DNA of 64,000 nucleotides, from contig NZ_CP042453.1 of assembly GCF_007993735.1 (NCBI RefSeq), positions 2,790,001 through 2,854,000 on the forward strand, in the 5' to 3' direction. Shown one piece after another: positions 1 to 14,096 of this stretch (its first letter is position 1; the number at the start of each line of letters is the position of its first letter). Origin of the DNA: Arenimonas daejeonensis. Its GTDB lineage: Bacteria; Pseudomonadota; Gammaproteobacteria; Xanthomonadales; Xanthomonadaceae. The position numbers were made by a program, and so were the translations under genes. The notes beneath the pieces were generated by a model, which was not told the DNA's origin, made no database searches, and worked only from the letters and a program-made list of their open reading frames with translations.

Positions 1-589
1 CGCCCAGCAGGCCCACCGCCAGGCAGGCGCCGGCCATCGCGGTGCTGGGCACCGCTTCGAAGCGCCGGTTGAGCACCGAATAAAGGGCCCAGACCAGGGC
101 CGCGCCGAGCGCCGCGAGATAACCGGGCACGTGCGCCGGATCGATGTCGACGCGCCCGCCGCGTGACACCAGCAGGAAGGCCGCCGCCAGCCCCAGCGCC
201 GTGCCCAGCCACTGTGCCGGCCGCACCGCTACGCCACCGAGCATCGCCGCGAACACCACGATCAGCAGCGGCCACAGGTAATTGATCAGGTTCGCCTCGA
301 CCGCCGGCGCGCGCTTGAGTGCGATGAAATACAGCGCGTGGTAACCGAACAGCGCGCCGATGCCGAGCGCACCGGCCGCCAGCGGCTGTTTCAGCGCCGG
401 GAAGCCCGGCCCACCCGGCCGCAACAGCAACAGCACGCCGGACACGCCGGCGATGCCGAAGCCCAGCGCCAGCAGCTGGAACGGCGGGATGTCGCCGGTG
501 GCCGTGGTCAACACGGCCAGCGACGACCACAGCAGCACCGCGGCGAACCCGGCCAGGGTGGCGCGACGACGGGAGGCGGCAGGGGTCAT
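1..589 (-). CDS. EamA/DMT-family transporter, C-terminus outside window
   Basis: The reading frame starts at an ATG at 589 and runs off the left edge, so only about 196 N-terminal residues are visible. They form alternating hydrophobic segments typical of the 10-TM drug/metabolite transporter fold. The stretch LLWSSLAVLT near residue 20 and the loop NLINYLWPLLIV near residue 95 match the first EamA repeat, and a second repeat begins before the edge. It is an inner-membrane permease. Substrate cannot be read from sequence; amino acids or other small metabolites are usual in this family. It is divergent from the cation antiporter at 695. Confidence 0.8.
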   Translation of the reverse strand, partial: MTPAASRRRATLAGFAAVLLWSSLAVLTTATGDIPPFQLLALGFGIAGVSGVLLLLRPGGPGFPALKQPLAAGALGIGALFGYHALYFIALKRAPAVEANLINYLWPLLIVVFAAMLGGVAVRPAQWLGTALGLAAAFLLVSRGGRVDIDPAHVPGYLAALGAALVWALYSVLNRRFEAVPSTAMAGACLAVGLLG

Positions 590-694
590 GGCTTGATCGG
601 TGTCAGGGTCGGCAGACAATACCGAAACCCGGGGGAACTCACGCGGCGGTTTCCGCCGGACGGGCGATAATGGCCTCCCTTTCCGGAGACCCCG

Positions 695-1689
<995 letters not shown>

Positions 1690-1690
<1 letters not shown>

Positions 1691-1779
1691 TGCGCACCGT
1701 GGTGTTGCCGCTGACCGCGCTGACCCTGGCGGCCGTCGCCTGGCGCGAGCTGCGGCAATGGCTCCGCGGCAGGCGCTGA
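1690..1779 (+). CDS. possible 29-residue membrane microprotein
   Basis: A short frame whose ATG (1690) overlaps the antiporter stop in a TGATG junction, the arrangement used for translational re-initiation. It encodes 29 residues: a hydrophobic stretch (VVLPLTALTLAAVAW) followed by an Arg-rich tail, the topology of a one-pass inner-membrane microprotein. It ends 3 bp before the convergent stop at 1783. No family is recognised, and such a frame can arise by chance, so this is only a candidate. Confidence 0.3.
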
Positions 1780-1782
1780 AAC

Positions 1783-2204
1783 TCAGAACGGCTTGGCGAG
1801 CACCAGCCAGATCACCGGGATCAGGAACAGCAGCGGCAGCTCGTTGAACCAGCGCAGCGTAGTCGGCGACGGCAGTTCGCCACCGGCCGCGGCCTTCTTC
1901 AGCCAGCGGCCCGCGACGATGAAATAGGCCAGCAGCGCCGCCACCAGCCCCAGCTTGGCGTGCATCCAGCCGCCACTGATGCCGAAGTACAGCCACAACA
2001 CGCCGCCCAGGATCACCGCGATGCCGAACATGTTGTGGCCGAAGCCGTAGAGTCGCCGCCCCATCAGCACCAGGCGCGCCTGCACCTCGGGCTGGCCGCG
2101 GGTCTCGGCCAGGTTGATGGGAGGATGCGCGGCAGGTAGAAAACGGTCGCCATCCACGCGATCACGAACAGCAGGTGGAAGGTCTTGGTCCAGAGATAGG
2201 CCAC
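1783..2204 (-). CDS. CopD/HemJ-like (COG1981) membrane protein, frameshifted
   Basis: About 140 residues and four membrane segments once one base is restored. The N-terminus (AYLWTKTFHLLFVIAWMA, then YLPR) and the C-terminus (RWFNELPLLFLIPVIW) match the COG1981 family, which includes the protoporphyrinogen oxidase HemJ. Whether this member has that activity is unknown. The start is a GTG at 2204 preceded by GAGGAAA. The reading frame breaks between YLPRIL and NLAETRG, near a GGG run at 2119-2121 and a CCAGG at 2109-2113. The frame after the break is clean to the stop, which argues for a sequencing indel. Confidence 0.72.
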
Positions 2205-2225
2205 GTGCGGTTTCCTCGGTCGGTG

Positions 2226-3019
2226 TCAGCGGCAGGCCGGCTTGCGCCCGGCGGCGCGGGCCTGCTGGTAGGCGGGCATCAGGCCGGGCGCGGCGGCCTG
2301 AAGCGACTTGATGCGCTGCTGCGGGTCGGGATGGGTGGACAGCAGCGCCGGAACCCGGTTGCCGCCCGACTGGGCGATCATGTTCTGCCACAGCGCCGCG
2401 GCTGCGTTCGGGTCAAACCCGGCCTGGGCCATGTAACGCTGGCCGAGCACGTCGGCCTCGCTTTCGTGCTTGCGCGAGAACGGCAGGATCACGCCCGCCT
2501 GCGCACCGGCACCGAGCAGGCCCAGCAGCTGCTGGCGCTGGCCGCCGGTGGCGGAGTTGGCGATCTGCAGCGCGGTCTCGGTGGCGAACTGCTGCGACAC
2601 GCGTTCGGCGGCGTGGCGCGAGATCACGTGGCCCAGCTCGTGGCCGATCACGGCGGCGAGCTGGTCCTGGTTTCTGGCGACCTTGAGCAGGCCGGTGTTC
2701 ACGCCGACCTTGCCGCCCGGCAGGGCGAAGGCGTTGGCGCTGTCGTCGGCGATCAGCGCGACTTCCCACTTCTGGCTGCGCGCCGGCTCCGGCAACTGGG
2801 CGATCAGGGCATCGGCCACGCAGCGTACGTAGCGGGCCTTGGCCGGGTCGTTGGCGACCTTGCCGCTGGTCTTGATCTGGTTGAAGGCGGTGGCGCCCAT
2901 CTTGTCCATGTCGGCGTCGCTGACCAGGATCAGCTGGGACCGGCCGGTGGGGGTGGTGCTGCAGGCGACCAGCAGGGCCAGGACGGAGGCGGCGAGCAGT
3001 TTCGCGGGGGCATACGCAT
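2226..3019 (-). CDS. M48-family metalloprotease lipoprotein, frameshifted near start
   Basis: A zinc protease of about 264 residues, LoiP/YggG-like. HELGH, the zinc-binding and catalytic motif, lies mid-protein, and HESEAD about 50 residues later supplies the third ligand. A lipobox (LALLVAC) follows a basic N-terminus, so it should be a periplasm-facing lipoprotein. The ATG at 3019 has a GGAG site, but its frame joins the lipobox frame only if the G run at 3006-3010 gains one base. Members usually act in envelope protein quality control. It is followed by the COG1981 gene with about 21 bp between. Confidence 0.85.
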
Positions 3020-3184
3020 GGGGACTCTCCTTCGCGGACCGGGCCCCATGATTCCGGCATCGCCCGCGGGCCGCAATACCGCTGCGGTTCAGGCGGTTAC
3101 GGGCGGATTGGGGTACAATCGCGCGCCTTCTTCGTGTCCGTGGTGTGCCGGAATGCGAAGTACCTCGCTTCCTCCAGGACTCCC

Positions 3185-5063
<1,879 letters not shown>

Positions 5064-5084
5064 GCAGCCACGGTACCGGCCGGC

Positions 5085-6262
5085 ATGCAGACTGACGTCC
5101 TGGTGATCGGCGGCGGCGCGGCCGGCCTGATGTGCGCCATCACCGCCGGCCGGCGCGGCCGGCGCGTGCGGGTGGTCGAACACGCCAACCGCTGCGGCAA
5201 GAAGATCCTGATGTCGGGCGGCGGGCGCTGCAATTTCACCAACACCAGCACCACGCCGGCGAACTTCCTGTCGGCCAATCCGCATTTCTGCAAGTCGGCG
5301 CTGGCGCGCTACCGGCCGGAACACTTCATCGCCATGGTCGACGCGCATGGCATCGCGTACCACGAGAAGGAACTCGGGCAACTGTTCTGTGACGAGTCGT
5401 CCAAGCAGATCGTGGCCATGCTTCTGACCGAATGCGCGGAAGCCGGCGTGCAGGTGCAGACTTCATGTTCCGTGGAATCGGTCGAAGCGCTGGCCGGCGG
5501 CGGTTTCCGCGTGCGCACCTCGCAGGGAATCCTGGCCGTCGAATCGCTGGTGGTCGCCACCGGCGGCCTGTCCATTCCCAGCATGGGCGCCACCGGCTTC
5601 GGTTACGAACTGGCGCGCCAGTTCGGCCACACCGTGCTGCCGACCCGCGCCGGCCTGGTGCCACTGACCCTCAGCGGCAAACACCAGGAACACTATGCCG
5701 ACCTCGCCGGCGTCGCCCTGCACGTGTCGGCGCGCTGCGGCAAGGCGCGCTTCGACAACGCCATGCTGGTGACGCATCGCGGCCTGAGCGGGCCGAGCAT
5801 CCTGCAGATCTCGTCGTACTGGGAACCGGGCAAGGAACTGCTGCTCGACCTGCTGCCCGAACACGACATCGAAGCCTGGCTGCTGGAACGCCAGGCCGCG
5901 CAGCCGGCGGCGGAACTGAAGACCGTGCTCGGCGACGTGTTCCCGAAACGTTTCGCCCAGCGCCTGTGCGAAATCTGGTTCGCCAACAAGCCGATGCGCC
6001 AGTACACGCACCACGAGCTGCCGAACATCGCCCGGCAGCTGGCGCACTGGCCGATCGTGGCCAGTGGTACCGAGGGTTACCGCACCGCGGAAGTCACCTG
6101 GGCGGTGTCGATACCGACGGCCTTTCCTCGGCCACGATGGCCTCGAAGCACGCTCCCGGCCTGTATTTCATCGGCGAGGTGGCGGACGTCACCGGCTGGC
6201 TGGGCGGCTACAACTTCCAGTGGGCCTGGGCCTCGGGTCACGCCGCCGGGCTGGCGGCGTGA
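5085..6262 (+). CDS. HI0933/BaiN-family FAD-dependent oxidoreductase, frameshifted
   Basis: A flavoprotein of about 392 residues. The Rossmann FAD motif VIGGGAAGLM is at residues 7-16, followed by the family signature CGKKILMSGGGRCNFTN. The C-terminus YFIGEVADVTGWLGGYNFQWA is the second FAD-contacting block. Some members (BaiN) reduce bile-acid intermediates, but the ubiquitous bacterial members have no settled function. The frame breaks at 6097-6101: ACCTGGG must be ACCCTGGG to give EVTLGGVDTDG. It follows deaD by 21 bp on the same strand. Confidence 0.88.
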
Positions 6263-6274
6263 CCGGAACGCGGC

Positions 6275-8090
6275 TTACTTGATCGGCTCGTCCAGCATCA
6301 GCTGGCGCGCGAAGCGCACCGGCGGCGCGCCGAAGGACAACATGCGGTCATTGTAGGTCTTGAGGTCGAAGGCATCGCCGGCCTTGGCCTTCGCCGCTTC
6401 GCGCGCGTCGAAGTGTTCCTGCGCGCCGACGAAATAGGTCGCCAGCTGGGTCGAGGACAACTGCGCTCGTACCCACTTGCCCTCGGCCTCGCGCTCCTGC
6501 TGGAAGGTCTGGCGCACCATCAGGTCCATCGCCTGGTCCTTGGTCCAGTTGTCGACGTGCACGCCCTGGTCGAGGATCGCGTTGGCGACCGCGCGCGCGT
6601 AGAACTTCAGCTGGGTCAGGCGGAACAGCGGGTTGTTGTCCATGTAGCCGGCGTCGGCGACCATGCGTTCGGTGTACACGGCCCAGCCTTCCGCGAACGG
6701 GCCGGAACGCAGCACCGCCCGCAGCGTGGACGGGTGTTCGGCCGAATGCACGCCCTCGAGGTAGTGGCCCGGCATCGCCTCGTGGATGCTGAGCACGTGG
6801 ATCATGTAGTTGTTGTATTCGCGCAGGAAGGAATCGACCTGGGCGTCGGTCCAGTCGTCCGGGATCGGCGAGATCGCGTAGTAGGTGTCCAGGCCCTTGT
6901 CGAGCGGGCCCGGCGAATCGCAGTAGGCCACCGAGAATCCACGCTGGAACTCCGGCATCAGGATGATCTTGACCGGGTCGTTGGGTACGGTGACCAGGTC
7001 CTTCTCGCGCACGAACGCCGTGGCGACGTCCAGCGTGTGCTTGGCGAAGTCCACCACCTCGTCGCGGCCCGGCTTCTCGGCGTAGGCCAGCTCCAGCGCC
7101 GCCTCGATCGCCGCCTGCTTCTGCGTCTCGTCCGGCACTTCCGGCGTTGCCGGCGCGCCTTCCCGGCCGGCCAGCACACCCCGTGCGACCACGTACATCT
7201 CGTCGCGCACACGCGCCAGCTCGGCCTCGGCGCGCTGGCGGATCTCCTGGCGCGTCAGCGAGGAGTTCAGGGCGAACTTCAGCTGCTGGTCGTACTTCTC
7301 GGCGCCGATGCGGAAATCGCCGGCGGCGTTCGGCACCAGGGTTTCGTCCAGCCACTTCTGGTGTTCCTCGACGGCCGCGCGCACGGTGGCGACGGCGGCA
7401 TCGAGGCGGGTGCGCTGCTCGCCGTCCAGCTGCCCGGCGTTGGGCACGATGAAGGTGTCGAGCAGGGAGATCACGCCGCGGTTCTGGCGGGCAACGGTTT
7501 CCGCATGCGTCTTCGGCACGCGGGCCGGGTCGAGGTTGGCGCGCGCCTGCGCCAGCAGGCCCGGCAGTTTCTCCATGCGTGCGGTCGCCGACACCAGGCG
7601 TTCGGGCATCGGCGCGAAATCGCGCGCCATCAGGCTGTAGATCGCGCCGCCGGCCAGGCTGCTGTAGCTCTGCGGATCCCAGGCCCAGCGCTGCAGCACG
7701 GCCTCGTCCCAGAGCCCGTATTCGAGCTGGTTGCGAAGGATGGCGGCGTCAACCTTGGTTCTCGCGCGAAAGTTGCGTTGCATCGATCTTCCCAAGGTCC
7801 GCAAGCAGGCCTTCGGCCCAGGCGACGGCCTTCTGCCGGCCTTCGGGGCTCAGGTCGTCGAGCTCGGCGTCGAAGCGGTGGTCGCCCATGCCGGTCGCAT
7901 AGACCGGGCTGAGCGCCAGGCCTTCATCGAGGAAACGTGCGGCGATCGCCGCGAAGGCGGTATCGGCTTCGGACACCGCATCCGTGGCGGCGGCCGTGGC
8001 ATTGGGGTCGGAAGCCGGTGCCTGGCCGCCCGGCGCGCAGCCGGCGAGCAGGGTGGCGAGGATGGCGGCGGCTAGCAGGGAATGGCGCAT
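6275..8090 (-). CDS. DUF885-family lipoprotein, putative metallohydrolase, frameshifted
   Basis: About 604 residues. A lipoprotein signal peptide ends in LLAGC with Cys at residue 18. The HEAMPGH motif in the C-terminal half is the hallmark of the DUF885 family and resembles a zinc-hydrolase site. Members are assumed to be secreted peptidases, but no substrate is established. The frame breaks at 7753-7758: the + strand reads CCTTGG where CCTGG gives SRENQVDAAILRNQLEYGLW. It converges with the flavoprotein gene 12 bp away. Confidence 0.88.
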
Positions 8091-8217
8091 CGATAGGCTC
8101 TCGTTCGGGGCGAAACCCGAAGCATAGTCGCCCGGACGGCTCGACGCTGCCCGGCCTGGAAAGCCGTACGGGCCGGTATGGTAGAGTCCGGCGAAGTCTC
8201 CTCACCGGTTCTTTCCG

Positions 8218-10000
<1,783 letters not shown>

Positions 10001-10052
10001 GTCCATCCAGCGGACCGACCTGCGCCCCACCCTCTCTGCCCGAAGGACGACC

Positions 10053-10592
10053 ATGAAGCGCCTGGCCATTCCCCTGCTGTCAGTTCTGCTGGCTTTTTCC
10101 CATGCCGCGCCGGCTGAACAAAGCTCGCAGCGCGCGAGCGAAGCGCACATCGAGGCCGGCAAGCTGCTCGACGTGATGAAGGCCGATGCATCGATGCAGG
10201 CGATGATGAATGCCATGCTCGATGCGGAGATGCAGCAGAAGCCGGAGCTCGTGCCATACCGCAAGGTGATGACCGACTTCTTCGCCAAGTACATGAGCTA
10301 CGCGGTGCTGCGCGACGACCTGGTGGCGATCTACGCCAGCGAGTTCACTGCGGAGGAACTGCGCGCCGCCCGCGAGTTCTATGCCACGCCGGCCGGCAGC
10401 AAGTTCCTCGAAGTCACGCCGCGCCTGATCCAGATGAGCGCCGATCTTGGCGTGCGGCGCGTCCAGGAAAACCTGCCCGAACTCAAGGCCATGGTCGCCG
10501 CCGAACAGGCACGACTGGCGCAACTGGAGGCCGAGGCCCAGGCGCTGGAAGACATCGCCGGCGAAGCACCGGCGGACGCCGGCCAGGACTGA
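10053..10592 (+). CDS. DUF2059-type secreted protein
   Basis: A 179-residue protein with a clear Sec signal peptide (MKRLAIPLLSVLLAFSHAAPA). The mature part is helical: FFAKYMSYAVLRDDLVAIYASEFTAEEL followed by FYATPAGSKFLE matches the DUF2059 domain found in many secreted proteobacterial proteins. Function is unknown. It ends in a Glu/Ala-rich tail. It lies 52 bp downstream of the acyl-CoA dehydrogenase on the same strand, and its stop is 6 bp from the convergent DUF1415 gene. Confidence 0.8.
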   Translation: MKRLAIPLLSVLLAFSHAAPAEQSSQRASEAHIEAGKLLDVMKADASMQAMMNAMLDAEMQQKPELVPYRKVMTDFFAKYMSYAVLRDDLVAIYASEFTAEELRAAREFYATPAGSKFLEVTPRLIQMSADLGVRRVQENLPELKAMVAAEQARLAQLEAEAQALEDIAGEAPADAGQD

Positions 10593-10598
10593 GGCGTT

Positions 10599-11171
10599 CT
10601 AGCCGAACAAGGCCTTCCAGCCCGCCGGCCCCAGCTTGCGCAGGGTCTCGATGTTGGTCTCGTAGATGCGCCCGGCCTCCGGGAACGCCGCCACCGCCTT
10701 GTCCACGCTGTCCTCGCGCAGCAGGTGCAGGGTCGGGTACGGCGCGCGGTTGCTGAAGTTGCCCATGTCATCCGGTTCGCTGTCGGCGAACTGGTACTGC
10801 GGGTGGAAGCTGGCGACCTGCAGCACGCCGCCCAGGTCCAGTTCCTCCACCGCCGCGTCGGCGATGTCCAGGAAGTCGTTGTAGTCGAGGAAGTCGCGCA
10901 GCACGCGCGGGTGGATGACCAGCGTGGTCTCGATGTCGCCCGGATCGGCCGAGGCCAGCAGCTGCAGTTCGTGCAGCAGGTCCTCCAGCAACGACTCCTC
11001 GTTTTCGGCGTGGCTGACCACGTAGCGGATCTGCCGCTTCACGTGCACGGCCTTGGCGAACGGGCACAGGTTCAGGCCGATCACGGCCTTCTCCAGCCAG
11101 TCGCGCGTGGCGGCGATCACCGCCTCGTCGGACAGCGGCTCGATGCCGTGCAGGGGATCGGACGTGTGCAT
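10599..11171 (-). CDS. DUF1415 family protein
   Basis: 190 residues, cytoplasmic. The family pattern is clear: WLEKAVIGLNLCPFAK near residue 25, TTLVIHPRVLRDFLDYNDFLD in the middle, and FHPQYQFADSEPDDMGNFSNRAPYPTLHLLRE toward the end. This family is widespread in gammaproteobacteria and has no assigned biochemical function. It sits just downstream (9 bp) of the old-yellow-enzyme gene on the same strand, suggesting one transcript. Confidence 0.88.
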   Translation of the reverse strand: MHTSDPLHGIEPLSDEAVIAATRDWLEKAVIGLNLCPFAKAVHVKRQIRYVVSHAENEESLLEDLLHELQLLASADPGDIETTLVIHPRVLRDFLDYNDFLDIADAAVEELDLGGVLQVASFHPQYQFADSEPDDMGNFSNRAPYPTLHLLREDSVDKAVAAFPEAGRIYETNIETLRKLGPAGWKALFG

Positions 11172-11180
11172 GTTCGCCTC

Positions 11181-12482
11181 CTAGCGCCGCATCTGTGCGG
11201 CCTTGCTGAGGTCGTTCCACCAGTAACGCGCGAACGAACGCAGCACGCCGCGCGACAGGTCCACCGGCCGGCCGTCGGCCAGGCGGTCCATCTGCTGGTA
11301 ATACCAGCCCTGCGCACCCAGCACGTTGACCATCTTCGCGGCCAGCCAGGGGCTGGCCGGCGACAGGCGGCCACGCGCGCGCAGGTGCAGCCCCTGTTCG
11401 AACGCCGGCAGCGCGTCGAGTTCCCGCGCCAGCAGCCGGCGTGCGACATCGGGATGGGTGCAGAACGGTCGGGCGATGCCGATCAGGTCGGTGTCGCCGC
11501 TGGCCAGCGCCGCTTCCATGCCGGTGCGGGTACGGAAACCGCCCGTCACCATCAGCGGCATCGTCGCCACCCGGCGGATCGCCGCCGCGTAGTCCAGGAA
11601 ATAGGCCTCGCGCACCCGGGTGCTGGCGCGCACCTCCACGGCATCCACGCTGCGGCCACTGACGCCAAGCAGGCGCGGCTGTTCGTAGTTGCCGCCGGAG
11701 ATTTCCAACAGGTCGATGTTCTCGCCGTTGAGCAACTGCACCACGCCCAGGCAGTCGGCATGGCTGAAACCGCCCTTGCGGAAATCATCGGAATTGAGTT
11801 TCACCGACACCGGGAAATCGGCGCCCACGGCCCGGCGCACCGCACGCACGGTCTCCAGCAGGAAACGCGCGCGGTTTTCGAGCGACCCGCCCCAGGCATC
11901 GTCCCGGCGATTGGTCACCGGCGACAGGAAACTGCTGAGCAGGTAGCCGTGCGCGCCATGCACCTGCACGCCGGTGAAGCCCGTCTCCCGCGCGATCACC
12001 GCGACCTGGGCGAAACGCTGCACCAGCTCCAGGATTTCCTGTTCGCGCAGGGCCCGCGGCCGTGCGTAGTTGCCCAGCAGGTCCAGTTGCACGTCCGAGG
12101 GCCCGACCGGCTGCCGGGTGACATAACGCGGTGACTGCCGCCCGGCATGCGAGATCTGCATCCACAGCGCGTTGCCGGCGACGGTGCCGGCGCGCGACCA
12201 GGCCAGCAAACTTGCGCGGGCTTCGGCGTCGGTGCTGGCGGCGTGGCGGGGATCGATGGCGACATTGCCCGGGCGTTCAAGCACCTGACGATCGATCATC
12301 ACGTTGCCGGTGACCAGCAGGCCGGCACCGCCCTCGCTCCAGGCGCGGTACAGGCGTTCGTGCCGCGGGGTGGCGCGCAGATGGTCGTCGCCAAGTCCTT
12401 CGGTCATCGCCGCCTTGCACAGGCGATTGGGCAGCACGGCGCCGCAGGGAAGGCGCAGCGGCTGGGCCAGCGGATCGACCAT
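11181..12482 (-). CDS. NADH:flavin oxidoreductase, old yellow enzyme family
   Basis: A 433-residue FMN-dependent TIM-barrel enzyme. Recognisable blocks are the N-terminal PNRLCKAAMTEGL, the active-site region GFTGVQVHGAHGYLLSSFLSP, and the phosphate-binding GGFRTRTGMEAAL followed by DLIGIARPFCTHPD. The start at 12482 has a GGAG about 7 bp upstream; a longer frame exists but has no family match. Old yellow enzymes reduce alpha,beta-unsaturated carbonyls and related electrophiles; this subgroup (NemA/Oye-like single domain) has no specified substrate here. Confidence 0.88.
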   Translation of the reverse strand: MVDPLAQPLRLPCGAVLPNRLCKAAMTEGLGDDHLRATPRHERLYRAWSEGGAGLLVTGNVMIDRQVLERPGNVAIDPRHAASTDAEARASLLAWSRAGTVAGNALWMQISHAGRQSPRYVTRQPVGPSDVQLDLLGNYARPRALREQEILELVQRFAQVAVIARETGFTGVQVHGAHGYLLSSFLSPVTNRRDDAWGGSLENRARFLLETVRAVRRAVGADFPVSVKLNSDDFRKGGFSHADCLGVVQLLNGENIDLLEISGGNYEQPRLLGVSGRSVDAVEVRASTRVREAYFLDYAAAIRRVATMPLMVTGGFRTRTGMEAALASGDTDLIGIARPFCTHPDVARRLLARELDALPAFEQGLHLRARGRLSPASPWLAAKMVNVLGAQGWYYQQMDRLADGRPVDLSRGVLRSFARYWWNDLSKAAQMRR

Positions 12483-12634
12483 GGAGGGCTCCGGAAGGAC
12501 GCGCAGGCCGCCACGATACCGGAATCGGAGGACCGGTCCATCCGATCCCCGCTTCCCGGCGTCAGCGGTGGTCGGCCTGGTGCTGCAGGCGCTGTGGGGC
12601 ATCGCCTGGACCCTGTTGCCGGCATGAAAACACG

Positions 12635-12658
12635 ACGGGCCGGCGATGGCCGGCCCGT
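12635..12658 (-). terminator. intrinsic terminator of the sensor-domain gene
   Basis: A perfect 10-bp stem ACGGGCCGGC / GCCGGCCCGT with a 4-nt loop, followed on the minus strand by CGTGTTTTC. It lies 22 bp past the stop codon of the gene ending at 12681, in the right orientation to end the padR-sensor transcript. Confidence 0.7.
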
Positions 12659-12680
12659 GCGTGCGTTTCATCGTGCGGGT

Positions 12681-13592
12681 TCAGTGCTGCGCGGTCTTCA
12701 CCAGCAGGTGCTTGGCCAGCAGACCGTGGACCTTGCCGACGCCGCGCGCCAGGTGCAGGGTCAGGAACAGGCCCAGCACGCCGGCCGCCATCAGCAGGGG
12801 CAACTGCCAGACCGGGGGCAGGAACACCTGGCCGTCGATGCTGCTGGTGAACCAGTCCAGGCCGATGTATTCCAGCACGGCGCCGATCGTGCCCACGATC
12901 AGGCCCAGCGACACGCTCATGGCCGTCACCGCCACCGTGAAGTAGGCGATGCCCAACGGCAGCATCAGCACCATGTACAGCATGGTGGACCAGGTGCGCG
13001 GGTCGGTGAACATGGCGCCGATGCGCGTCAGCAGCGGCTGGCCGCGGCCCACGTACAGCGGCCGGCGCGGCATGCGTTCGCCCAGCATCACTTCGACGAT
13101 GCGGCCCTCGACCAGGCTCAGCATGCGCACGATGCCGATGAACAGGATCACCACCGGGATGCCGATGATCAGGATCGCGAAACCGGCCGACACGCTCAGG
13201 CCCGTCACCACCGTGGTGAAGTAGACGATGCCGGTGGCCAGCGACAGCAGCATGTAGAACAGCCCGGCCCAGGCGCGTGGATCGATCGCCACGCCGAAGA
13301 AGCGGCCCAGCGTGCTGCCGCGCGGTGGCGGCCTCGGCGTTCGCAGAGCCTGGCTGACCTGGACCTCGGTGTCGCGGTAGATCGCCGCCACCTCTTCGGG
13401 CGCGCCGTAGCTGGTGGCGATGCGCGCCAGCATCTCGGCCTCGGGTATGCCGGGGTTCTCCGCCAGTTCGGAACGCAGGTACTCCTCGGCGTCGTACAGC
13501 GCGTCCTGCAACAGGGCCGGGTCCGCGCTGCGCAGTTCGTAGCGCAACTGGTCCAGGTATTCGGGAATCGTCTTCGGGGTGACGGTGTTCAT
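12681..13592 (-). CDS. sensor-domain/DUF1700-like membrane protein partnered with PadR
   Basis: 303 residues. The N-terminal 80 residues are soluble (YLDQLRYELRSADPALLQDALYDAEEYLRSEL, like the DUF1700/HAAS N-terminus). They are followed by two similar membrane modules, each starting with a DPR(A/T)W motif (IDPRAWAGLFYMLLSLATGIVYF and FTDPRTWSTMLYMVLMLPLGIAYF), so an internal duplication is visible. The fold matches the putative sensor domain found next to PadR regulators. Its ATG overlaps the PadR stop by four bases (ATGA), so the two are translationally coupled. Ligand unknown. Confidence 0.78.
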   Translation of the reverse strand: MNTVTPKTIPEYLDQLRYELRSADPALLQDALYDAEEYLRSELAENPGIPEAEMLARIATSYGAPEEVAAIYRDTEVQVSQALRTPRPPPRGSTLGRFFGVAIDPRAWAGLFYMLLSLATGIVYFTTVVTGLSVSAGFAILIIGIPVVILFIGIVRMLSLVEGRIVEVMLGERMPRRPLYVGRGQPLLTRIGAMFTDPRTWSTMLYMVLMLPLGIAYFTVAVTAMSVSLGLIVGTIGAVLEYIGLDWFTSSIDGQVFLPPVWQLPLLMAAGVLGLFLTLHLARGVGKVHGLLAKHLLVKTAQH

Positions 13593-13954
13593 TGCAGGTG
13601 TCCTTCCAGCACGGAGTCGACGGATTGGCGGGTGCTGCGCCAGGTGGCGGCCCATTCGGCCAGCACCTGTTCGCCCAGCGGGGTGATGCGGTAGTAGCGG
13701 CGCGGGGGCCCGCTGATCGAGGGTTCGACATGGCTCTCGGCCAGGCCGGCGGCGCTGAGGTTGCGCAGCACCGGGTAGAGCGCGCTCTGTTTGCCGCCCA
13801 GCAGCGGGTCGCCGGTCTGTTCCAGGCGCTTGGCGATCTGGTAGCCGTACAGCGGTTCGCTGGACTGGCCCAGCACCGCCAGCAACACCGGGGACACGGT
13901 CCCGGCGCTGAGTTCCTTCTGGAATTTCTTCTGGTGCGGCTCGGTTTCGGCCAT
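13589..13954 (-). CDS. PadR-family transcriptional regulator
   Basis: 121 residues: a winged helix-turn-helix with the typical PadR core (SPVLLAVLGQSSEPLYGYQIAKRLEQ, GKQSALYPVLRNLSAAGLAES, PPRRYYRITPLGEQVLAEW). The beginning of the frame upstream of 13954 has no family match, so MAETEPHQKKF is taken as the N-terminus. PadR proteins are dimeric repressors; together with the coupled membrane sensor this is the PadR plus HAAS/sensor module known to control membrane-stress or drug-resistance responses in other bacteria. Autoregulation is likely but not shown. Confidence 0.88.
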   Translation of the reverse strand: MAETEPHQKKFQKELSAGTVSPVLLAVLGQSSEPLYGYQIAKRLEQTGDPLLGGKQSALYPVLRNLSAAGLAESHVEPSISGPPRRYYRITPLGEQVLAEWAATWRSTRQSVDSVLEGHLQ

Positions 13955-14096
13955 GGCCCTGTCCTCGACTGCCCGATAGGGTCTGCTTGACCATATCGTT
14001 AAGTTCACACTAGCCAGTCGTGGTGGGGGTTGCGCAGTGCCGGAAGTCAGGGTGGTAGTGTTTAGGCTGGTCCCTGCCCCGATGGAGATGTCCTCG
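13955..14096. promoter_or_regulatory. divergent promoter region, AT-rich patch
   Basis: The 142-bp gap between padR (leftward) and the dioxygenase-like gene (rightward) holds an AT-rich block at about 13988-14014 (TTGACCATATCGTTAAGTTC) that stands out in GC-rich surroundings. TTGACC could be a -35 element for the rightward gene. This is the obvious place for PadR operators, but I cannot identify a convincing dyad. Confidence 0.3.

Noticed and set aside
12481..12627. Possible 48-codon plus-strand frame ending in a membrane-like segment (GLVLQALWGIAWTLLPA)
   Set aside because: The start overlaps the old yellow enzyme start codon, the N-terminal half is Arg/Pro-rich noise, and no ribosome-binding site or family supports it.
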